From assembly GCA_008501565.1 (NCBI GenBank), contig QQUL01000217.1, positions 1 to 5,616 on the forward strand: DNA of 5,616 nt, given 5' to 3'. The stretch comes from Armatimonadota bacterium (GTDB taxonomy: Bacteria > Actinomycetota > Acidimicrobiia > Spongiisociales > UBA5794). Shown here one piece after another: positions 1-4,652 of the stretch. The position numbers were made by a program, and so were the translations under genes. Under the pieces are notes generated by a model. The model searched no databases. It saw only the letters and a program-made list of their open reading frames with translations, and was not told where the DNA came from. Numbering within the stretch: the first letter of the stretch is position 1; each line of letters starts with the position of its first letter.

Positions 1-6
1 AGTGGT

Positions 7-1182
7 CTAGGGGATTCGAAACCCAACAACGCCGCCTTCACCGGGCTGGATCCAGATCTCACCGCCGAGGGCAACCACGAGATCATGGGCGATGGCAAGG
101 CCAAGGCCGGCTCCCCCAGAATCGCGACTACGGGCTGCATCCGAACGGGTGAAGCTGTCGAACGCCTTCCCGACGAACTCGGCATCAAAGCCGCTGCCTT
201 GATCCGAAACAACGACCGTTGCTCCCCTCCCATTCGTGACCTTGACCGTTACGGCCGAGTGGTCCGGGGCATGACGGACCGCATTCTCGAGCAGGTTCCT
301 GACCACCCTCCCAACAGCGAGCGGTGCAGTGTCGACGATTACTCGACGGTCCGCATCAAGCACAATGTCGACATCTCGCCGATCTGCCACCGGAGCGACG
401 ATCTCCACCGTCTCGTCAACAATTTCGGTGACGTCGACAGGTTGAACGGCAAGAGGAACATCGCCCGCCTGGATCCTCGCCAAGAGAAACAGGTCGTCGA
501 CAAGCGTATGAAGCACGGTGATATCAGCTTGAAGCGAGGCAAAATACCGATCGGGATCAGGAGCGACACCGTCACGAAGAGCCTCGGTGGCGGCTTGCAT
601 CGAAGCGAGGGGCGTTCGTAGGTCATGGGAGACTGCGGCAAAGAACTCGCGACGGCGTGCATCCTCGCTGTCCCGGTTCTCTGAAACGACCTGGAGCTGT
701 CGTGCGAGCTCATCGAGCTCCCGGGCAAGCGAGCCGATCTCATCCGCCCGGTTCACACCAGTTCTTGCATCGGGTTCACCAGACGCCACCCGCCGCGCCG
801 TTTCTGTCATGCGGCTGAGATCTGTCGTGATCGACTTCGCGGCGGTCACCGCAAACCCAACTGCCGCAACAAGGCTGAATCCGAGAACCACCAGCACCAG
901 TGTGAGGTCGTGGCTTGAGAAGAACATCCGATTCGCAGCGATCAGAAGGCCAAAGGAGGCAACAACCAATGACACAAGGGAAAGAGAAAACAGTGTGATG
1001 AGCAGCATGTGAGAGCGCCGCGCAAGCGATGGCAGGAAGGCGGCTGCGATTCCCGACACCGCTGCCATGAGGATGAAAATGATGGCAAGCTCAAGACGCT
1101 CGGCGCCGGACGGCTGCATCGTCACCTCGAACAGCGCGAGCCCGACCAGTACCGCCGTCAAGGAGCCAAGGATGATCCTCAC
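7..1182 (-). CDS. Four-TM HAMP sensor histidine kinase of a two-component system
   Basis: This is a membrane sensor kinase that should autophosphorylate and pass phosphate to the response regulator encoded just upstream. The 391-residue product starts at a GTG at 1182-1180, which overlaps the regulator's TGA as GTGA. The reading frame stays open back to an ATG at 1320, but that extension lies inside the regulator gene and encodes no kinase-like sequence. Visible features are four hydrophobic segments (about residues 2-20, 31-50, 57-83 and 92-115) with very short connecting loops, then a HAMP linker (about 116-165). The HisKA dimerisation/phosphoacceptor region follows, with SHDLRTP and His186. 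The HATPase domain carries an N box (NLLENAVRHAP, 296-306), a G1 box (DQGSGF, 327-332) and a G2 box (GAGLGLAI, 357-364). All catalytic motifs are intact. No extracytoplasmic sensor domain is present, so the stimulus may be sensed in or at the membrane; that is inference. The signal and target genes cannot be told from the sequence. Confidence 0.95.
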   Translation of the reverse strand: MRIILGSLTAVLVGLALFEVTMQPSGAERLELAIIFILMAAVSGIAAAFLPSLARRSHMLLITLFSLSLVSLVVASFGLLIAANRMFFSSHDLTLVLVVLGFSLVAAVGFAVTAAKSITTDLSRMTETARRVASGEPDARTGVNRADEIGSLARELDELARQLQVVSENRDSEDARRREFFAAVSHDLRTPLASMQAATEALRDGVAPDPDRYFASLQADITVLHTLVDDLFLLARIQAGDVPLAVQPVDVTEIVDETVEIVAPVADRRDVDIVLDADRRVIVDTAPLAVGRVVRNLLENAVRHAPDHSAVTVKVTNGRGATVVVSDQGSGFDAEFVGKAFDSFTRSDAARSRDSGGAGLGLAIAHDLVVALGGEIWIQPGEGGVVGFRIP

Positions 1183-1865
1183 GCTTCGAACCGATACCCA
1201 CGACCCCACACGGTCGTGATGCGTTCTGGGTTGTCCGGATCGGCCTCGATCTTCTGGCGGAGCCTCCGGATGTGGACGGTCACGGTTGAAGGATCCTGCC
1301 AGTCCGAACTTGAGCCCCACACCTTCTCAAGCAGCTCGGCGCGAGAAAACACGGTCTTCGGCTGGGACGCCAAACAGACAAGGAGGTCGAATTCGAGGGG
1401 TGGCATTGCGACGGGATCACCGGCCACACGTACCTCGCGCGCCAAGCCGTCGATGGTCAAATCGCCACTTTCGATGTGCTGCGGTGTGGGATCATTCGGC
1501 GCGGCCCTGCGAAGGACGGCCCGGACTCGCGCAGCAACCTCCCGTGGACTGAACGGTTTCACGATGTAATCGTCCGCACCAAGTTCGAGACCGAGGAGTT
1601 TGTCGGTTTCGGTTGATCGTGCGGTGAGCAGTATGACCGGGACGTCTGTCTGCTCGCGTAGTTTCGAGAGAACGGAGTAGCCGTCAAGCTCGGGCAGCAT
1701 CACATCAAGCACAATCAGAATCGGATCAATCTCAGCGACTGCGGAGAGGGCAGCAATTCCGTCCGCCACCTCGTGGGTTTCGAATCCATCCTGTGCGAGA
1801 TAGGTGCACACGACCTCACGAACCATCGGCTCATCATCGACGACCAGCACCGTCTGTTTCGTCAT
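1179..1865 (-). CDS. OmpR/PhoB-family response regulator
   Basis: This is a cytoplasmic DNA-binding regulator of 228 residues, the usual size for the family, and the partner of the kinase it overlaps. The N-terminal receiver domain (about 4-120) shows the acidic pocket Asp10-Asp11 in VLVVDDEP, phosphoacceptor Asp54 in VLDVMLPELDGY, switch Thr81 in LLTAR, and Lys103 in IVKPF. The C-terminal winged-helix domain (about 133-228) has the recognition-helix region TVTVHIRRLRQKIE (195-208) and the ending TTVWGRGYRFEA. I chose the ATG at 1865-1863 because the receiver fold begins immediately after it. An upstream in-frame ATG at 2027 would add 54 low-complexity residues unlike any receiver domain and would cross the inverted-repeat element. 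The ribosome binding site is weak (CAGG just upstream). The 81 bp between the gene and the element (1866-1946) must hold the operon promoter unless transcription enters from further upstream. I see no convincing -35/-10 pair there. Confidence 0.96.
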   Translation of the reverse strand: MTKQTVLVVDDEPMVREVVCTYLAQDGFETHEVADGIAALSAVAEIDPILIVLDVMLPELDGYSVLSKLREQTDVPVILLTARSTETDKLLGLELGADDYIVKPFSPREVAARVRAVLRRAAPNDPTPQHIESGDLTIDGLAREVRVAGDPVAMPPLEFDLLVCLASQPKTVFSRAELLEKVWGSSSDWQDPSTVTVHIRRLRQKIEADPDNPERITTVWGRGYRFEA

Positions 1866-1946
1866 GGCCTGATGGTACGACGCCGTGCCGATTCCGTCCC
1901 CATGAAGAAAGGACCGAGTTGTCGGCACAAAGCGACGATACGGCTC

Positions 1947-1968
1947 TAGTGCGGTGTCCATCGACGTT
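1947..1968 (+). repeat. Left terminal inverted repeat of the 165-bp element
   Basis: The outer 14 bases (TAGTGCGGTGTCCA) are perfectly repeated in inverted orientation at 2098-2111. Over 22 bases the two arms differ only at positions 15 and 17. The inner part also forms its own small palindrome, CCATCG (1958-1963) with CGATGG (1971-1976). Confidence 0.8.
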
Positions 1969-2089
1969 GGCGATGGTGAGGGCGAGTCAGTGGCGTCGAT
2001 TGGCAAGGACGCAGGACGAAGGCGCACTTGACCGTGCGTCGAGGACGAGGACGCAGCCAGCGTCGTCTCTGGCCGTCGTCAACGCGGCG

Positions 2090-2111
2090 AACGTTGGTGG
2101 ACACCGCACTA
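2090..2111 (-). repeat. Right terminal inverted repeat of the 165-bp element
   Basis: Read on the minus strand, this arm starts TAGTGCGGTGTCCA and continues CCAACGTT, against TCGACGTT in the left arm. Its first triplet, TAG, directly follows the TAG stop codon of the small gene to the right, giving tandem in-frame stops. Confidence 0.8.
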
Positions 2112-2291
2112 CTAATGCGCGATCGGGATGATCGCCTTGTTGATGATCCTCCAGGCCTCGTCATCGTGGTAGATCGTGTCGTGGTGGGAACGCATATGCT
2201 CGCGGGCTACTTCAAAGGTCTTCTTCTCATCCGCTTCGTCGCTCTTGTACGTACATCCGGGGACGAGATGGTCACAGACAAATTGATACAT
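2112..2291 (-). CDS. Small DUF1059-like Cys/His protein, 59 residues
   Basis: A short gene encodes 59 residues, beginning MYQFVCDHLVPGC and ending INKAIIPIAH. Cys6, Cys13, His32, His36 and His37 are spaced as in the small DUF1059 family, where a C-x6-C pair is followed by an H-x3-HH motif (EHMRSHH here). These residues could bind a metal such as zinc; that is inference, and I know of no established function for the family. The protein is hydrophilic, with no signal peptide or membrane segment, so it is probably cytoplasmic. The start at 2291-2289 is supported by a GGAG ribosome binding site 5 bases upstream. The TAG stop is followed directly by a second TAG supplied by the inverted-repeat element. 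The gene is divergent from kbl across a 109-bp gap and lies upstream of the two-component operon on the same strand, separated from it by the element. Family assignment is from memory of the motif pattern. Confidence 0.82.
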   Translation of the reverse strand: MYQFVCDHLVPGCTYKSDEADEKKTFEVAREHMRSHHDTIYHDDEAWRIINKAIIPIAH

Positions 2292-2296
2292 GGTTT

Positions 2297-2300
2297 CTCC
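2297..2300 (-). promoter_or_regulatory. Ribosome binding site of the DUF1059-like gene
   Basis: The minus strand reads GGAG followed by AAACC and then ATG, a near-ideal Shine-Dalgarno site and spacing. It is the main non-homology evidence that this very short reading frame is translated, and it fixes the start codon. Confidence 0.75.
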
Positions 2301-2318
2301 AGACCTGACGGGCTGACC

Positions 2319-2324
2319 ACATTA
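2319..2324 (-). promoter_or_regulatory. Possible -10 element for the DUF1059-like gene
   Basis: The minus strand reads TAATGT, a TAnnnT-type -10 hexamer about 28 bases before the start codon. No convincing -35 hexamer stands at the right distance, so this is a weak call. Confidence 0.2.
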
Positions 2325-2354
2325 CCGCTCCCGGACCTGTCGTGCGTCCGGGCA

Positions 2355-2384
2355 TTCACACGCCAGACGGACACGTCATACACT
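2355..2384 (+). promoter_or_regulatory. Candidate sigma-70-type promoter of kbl-tdh
   Basis: TTCACA (2355-2360) matches TTGACA at five of six positions. It is separated by 18 bases from TACACT (2379-2384), which fits TAnnnT and matches TATAAT at four of six. Transcription would begin near 2391, leaving a leader of only about ten bases that starts at or next to the Shine-Dalgarno site. I see no room for a riboswitch or leader peptide in the 109-bp divergent gap. Spacing and hexamers are reasonable, but the very short leader lowers confidence. Confidence 0.35.
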
Positions 2385-2391
2385 CAGCAGT

Positions 2392-2397
2392 GGAGGT
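2392..2397 (+). promoter_or_regulatory. Ribosome binding site of kbl
   Basis: GGAGGT is followed by CCC and the ATG at 2401. The match to the anti-Shine-Dalgarno sequence is strong, though the spacing is slightly tight. It supports the ATG at 2401 as the start. Confidence 0.7.
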
Positions 2398-2400
2398 CCC

Positions 2401-3591
2401 ATGACGACGAGATTCCTAGAACACCTCGCAGATGAGGCTGCTGCAATTCGCGCAGCCGGTTTGCACAAATCCGAACGCATCCTTGCCTCGCCGCAGGACG
2501 CTGTCATCACCCTCGACGATGGGTCGGAGGTCATCAACTTCTGCGCAAACAACTACCTCGGTCTCGCAAACAGTCGCGTGCTCCAAGACACAGCGAAGGA
2601 TGCAATCGACCGCTACGGGTACGGAATGGCATCGGTTCGGTTCATTTGTGGAACCCAGACGGTTCACAAGGACCTCGAAGCCGCAGTCAGCCGCTTCCTG
2701 CAGAAGGAGGACACGATCCTCTACTCGTCATGTTGGGATGCCAACGGCGGCCTGTTCGAAACGATACTTGGACCCGACGATGCGGTCATCTCGGATGCCC
2801 TCAATCACGCGTCGATCATTGACGGCATTCGTCTCTGCAAGGCACAGCGATACCGATACAACAACAACGACATGGTTGATCTCGAAAAGCAGCTCCTTGC
2901 GGCCAAGGACGCACGGTTCAGGTTGATAGTGACCGACGGTGTCTTCTCGATGGATGGCATCATCGCCAATCTCCCTGCGATCTGTGATCTCGCGGACAAG
3001 CACGACGCAATGGTCATGGTCGACGACTCTCATGCAACCGGGTTCATTGGACCAAACGGCGGCGGGACACCCGACCATTGGAATGTTGTCGACCGGGTTG
3101 ACATCGTGACGTCGACCTTCGGCAAAGCACTCGGGGGCGCAAGCGGCGGCTTCACCGCAGGTCCGAAGGAGCTCGTCGCCATCCTCCGCCAGCGGTCACG
3201 GCCCTACCTGTTCTCCAACTCGTTGGCACCGGTCATCAGTGCCACGACCATCGCTGCAATAGGTCTCCTCGAAGGATCTGCCGATCTCAGAGCCAGACTG
3301 ACACACAACGCTGCCCGGTTCAGAGAAGGAATGGAATCCAACGGGTTCACCCTGGCAGGCGCTGGTCACCCAATCATTCCCGTAATGCTTGGTGACGCTA
3401 CGGTGGCGGCAGAGATGGCAAATGCACTCCTTGACGAAGGCATCTACGTCATCGGCTTCTCATTCCCGGTCGTTCCACGGGGTGAAGCCCGGATACGAAC
3501 CCAGATGTCGGCTGCACACACCGACGACCACATCGATGCGGCCATCGATGCCTTTGGTCGTGTCGGTCGAACGCTCGGGGTGATCGCCTGA
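2401..3591 (+). CDS. kbl: Glycine C-acetyltransferase (2-amino-3-ketobutyrate CoA ligase)
   Basis: This is a cytoplasmic PLP enzyme of the alpha-oxoamine synthase group. It cleaves 2-amino-3-oxobutyrate with CoA to glycine and acetyl-CoA, the second step of threonine degradation. The 396-residue length is nearly that of E. coli Kbl (398). Visible motifs are the N-terminal GLHKSERI, NFCANNYLGLA (46-56), the PLP-stacking histidine in SDALNHASIIDG (His136), VDDSHATGF (207-215, Asp208 and His211), the Schiff-base lysine in STFGKALGGASGG (Lys242), and PRGEARIR with Arg366, where the family places the substrate carboxylate contact. A strong GGAGG and the family-typical N-terminus support the ATG at 2401. 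The stop overlaps the tdh start by one base (TGATG), so the two proteins are very probably made from one message. BioF and HemA are relatives, but the motif set and the tdh partner make Kbl the clear choice. Confidence 0.97.
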   Translation: MTTRFLEHLADEAAAIRAAGLHKSERILASPQDAVITLDDGSEVINFCANNYLGLANSRVLQDTAKDAIDRYGYGMASVRFICGTQTVHKDLEAAVSRFLQKEDTILYSSCWDANGGLFETILGPDDAVISDALNHASIIDGIRLCKAQRYRYNNNDMVDLEKQLLAAKDARFRLIVTDGVFSMDGIIANLPAICDLADKHDAMVMVDDSHATGFIGPNGGGTPDHWNVVDRVDIVTSTFGKALGGASGGFTAGPKELVAILRQRSRPYLFSNSLAPVISATTIAAIGLLEGSADLRARLTHNAARFREGMESNGFTLAGAGHPIIPVMLGDATVAAEMANALLDEGIYVIGFSFPVVPRGEARIRTQMSAAHTDDHIDAAIDAFGRVGRTLGVIA

Positions 3592-4616
3592 TGCGTGCTC
3601 TCGTGAAGTCCAAACCGGAGCCCGGGATTTGGCTCGAGAACATTGCCAAGCCCGAAATCGGTCCGAACGATGTCCTCATCGCGGTCCAGAAGACGTCGAT
3701 CTGTGGGACCGATCTCCACATCGTCGCATGGGATGAGTGGGCGGCATCCACAATTCCGGTACCGATGGTCGTCGGGCACGAGTACATGGGTGTTGTGGCT
3801 GAGGTTGGGTCAGAAGTCCAGGGCATCACCGTCGGACAGCGCGTGTCAGGTGAAGGACACATCGTGTGTGGGCGGTGTCGGAATTGCCAGGCCGGAAGAC
3901 GTCACCTGTGCATCCGTACGAGCGCCGTCGGCGTGAACCGGCCGGGAGCCTTCGCCGAGTTTGTTGCCATCCCGGGATCAAACGTACAGCCACTCCCGGC
4001 AGGCGTCAGCGACGACATCGGCTGCATCCTCGACCCACTCGGGAACGCAGTCCACACGACACTCAACTTCGACCTTGTCGGCGAGGACGTGCTCATCACC
4101 GGAGCCGGCCCGATCGGCATGATGTCGGTGGCAATCGCCCGCCACGTCGGCGCGAGGAGCATCGTCGTGACCGACGTCAACGAGTATCGACTGCGTCTGG
4201 CCGAAACGCTTGGAGCCGATGTCGAACTCAATCCGACACAGGGAACACTCAAGGACGTCATGGACGAACTCGGTATGACCGAAGGCTTCGACGTCGGACT
4301 TGAGATGTCTGGACACCCCGATGCCCTCCACGACATGATCTCGACGATGAGCAATGGGGGCAAGATCGCGCTCCTCGGCATTCCCCCGAAGCAGGCACCA
4401 ATCGACTGGAATGACATCGTCTTCAAGGGCCTGACGTTGCAGGGCATCTATGGACGCCGAATGTTCGAGACGTGGTACACGATGCTCGCCATGCTCCAAA
4501 CCGGTCTCGACGTATCTCGTGTGATCACGCATCACTTCGATGCCGCGGATTTTGAGGAAGCCTTCGACGTCGTCCGCTCCGGCAACTGCGGCAAAGTGGT
4601 ACTGAACTGGTCCTGA
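3591..4616 (+). CDS. tdh: L-threonine 3-dehydrogenase, zinc-dependent MDR family
   Basis: This cytoplasmic enzyme oxidises L-threonine with NAD+ to 2-amino-3-oxobutyrate, an unstable product handed to Kbl. At 341 residues it equals E. coli Tdh in length. The catalytic zinc site is visible as Cys38 in SICGTDLH and His63-Glu64 in VGHEYMG. The structural zinc lobe carries Cys93, Cys96, Cys99 and Cys107. His90 in GEGHIVCG matches the residue known for threonine specificity in E. coli Tdh. The Rossmann nucleotide fold shows GAGPIG (171-176) and an acidic residue in VVTDVNEYR (Asp195), which fits NAD+ preference. The start overlaps the kbl stop by one base, with a modest GGGGTG upstream, suggesting coupled translation. 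The gene ends in GKVVLNWS, as expected for the family. Its last four codons form one arm of the hairpin described at 4602-4629. Confidence 0.97.
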   Translation: MRALVKSKPEPGIWLENIAKPEIGPNDVLIAVQKTSICGTDLHIVAWDEWAASTIPVPMVVGHEYMGVVAEVGSEVQGITVGQRVSGEGHIVCGRCRNCQAGRRHLCIRTSAVGVNRPGAFAEFVAIPGSNVQPLPAGVSDDIGCILDPLGNAVHTTLNFDLVGEDVLITGAGPIGMMSVAIARHVGARSIVVTDVNEYRLRLAETLGADVELNPTQGTLKDVMDELGMTEGFDVGLEMSGHPDALHDMISTMSNGGKIALLGIPPKQAPIDWNDIVFKGLTLQGIYGRRMFETWYTMLAMLQTGLDVSRVITHHFDAADFEEAFDVVRSGNCGKVVLNWS

Positions 4617-4629
4617 CGGACCAGTTCAG
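4602..4629. terminator. Hairpin at the tdh stop codon, probable terminator
   Basis: CTGAACTGGTCC (4602-4613) and GGACCAGTTCAG (4618-4629) are perfect reverse complements, giving a 12-bp stem with a four-base loop TGAC. The loop contains the tdh stop codon, and the left arm is the last four sense codons. Downstream on the plus strand the sequence is pyrimidine-rich (CTTTCAGCTCTCAGCTTT) but has no long T run. The hairpin stands between convergent genes and, being symmetrical, could act on both transcripts. It is a good candidate for intrinsic or hairpin-only termination, or for protecting the mRNA 3' end. Confidence 0.65.
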
Positions 4630-4652
4630 CTTTCAGCTCTCAGCTTTCAGCT
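4625..4652. repeat. Four-copy heptanucleotide tandem repeat
   Basis: Four consecutive units of TTCAGCT, with one C for T change in the third copy, fill 28 bases. The array begins inside the right arm of the terminator hairpin and ends inside the last codons of the convergent ammonia-lyase gene. On the minus strand the unit reads AGCTGAA, and that gene's final serine codon and TGA stop come from one unit. This suggests slippage growth at the 3' junction. Confidence 0.8.

Larger units (their letters stand above)
1947..2111. mobile_element. MITE-like element with terminal inverted repeats
   Basis: This 165-bp segment begins with TAGTGCGGTGTCCA (1947-1960) and ends with its exact reverse complement TGGACACCGCACTA (2098-2111). 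The similarity extends inward, so that 1947-1968 matches the reverse complement of 2090-2111 at 20 of 22 positions, with weaker matching beyond. The outermost bases are TA on each side, which would suit a TA target duplication around ends reading GTGCGG...CCGCAC. A small hairpin (GCGCAC at 2022-2027, loop TTGACC, GTGCGT at 2034-2039, one wobble pair) lies almost at the midpoint, so the strand could fold back on itself over much of its length. No protein I recognise is encoded inside. The best explanation is a miniature inverted-repeat transposable element or an insertion-sequence deletion derivative. A large regulatory or terminator structure is the alternative. A TA target would suit IS630/Tc1-mariner elements, but I cannot assign a family. 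Confidence 0.6.

Noticed and set aside
85..621. Long plus-strand frames opposite the histidine kinase (also 587-1012 and 1009-1569)
   Set aside because: These are shadow frames of GC-rich coding sequence on the other strand. They show no family motifs, while the minus strand holds complete kinase and regulator domains.
1935..1960. Outward minus-strand promoter at the element edge (TGGACA with TATCGT)
   Set aside because: The hexamers are separated by only 14 bases, too short for a sigma-70 promoter, so I do not claim that the element drives the two-component operon.
1958..1976. CCATCG...CGATGG hairpin as a terminator of the small gene
   Set aside because: The six-base-pair stem has no T tract on either side and is better read as part of the inverted-repeat element's arm.
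1866..2027. Longer response-regulator start at the in-frame ATG at 2027
   Set aside because: The added 54 residues are rich in Ser, Pro, Thr and Arg, are unlike any receiver domain, and are encoded partly by the inverted-repeat element. The domain begins right after the ATG at 1865.
2022..2060. Repeated GAGGACGAGGACG motif and nearby GC-rich palindromes as a CRISPR or regulatory repeat
   Set aside because: There are only two short adjacent copies with no spacer structure, which is normal low-level redundancy in GC-rich DNA.
1946..2164. Minus-strand 72-codon frame within the element
   Set aside because: The product is low-complexity and arginine-rich, there is no ribosome binding site, and it conflicts with the small gene in another frame. 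I also found no transposase-like sequence in it.
2028..2435. Open plus-strand frame of 135 codons crossing the element and the divergent promoter
   Set aside because: The composition is Arg/Ser/Thr-rich with no recognisable domain. It lies antisense to the better supported DUF1059-like gene and overlaps the kbl start.
3902..4535. Long minus-strand frames opposite tdh, about 180 codons each
   Set aside because: They are antisense shadows of a clearly conserved dehydrogenase, with no recognisable protein sequence or ribosome binding sites.
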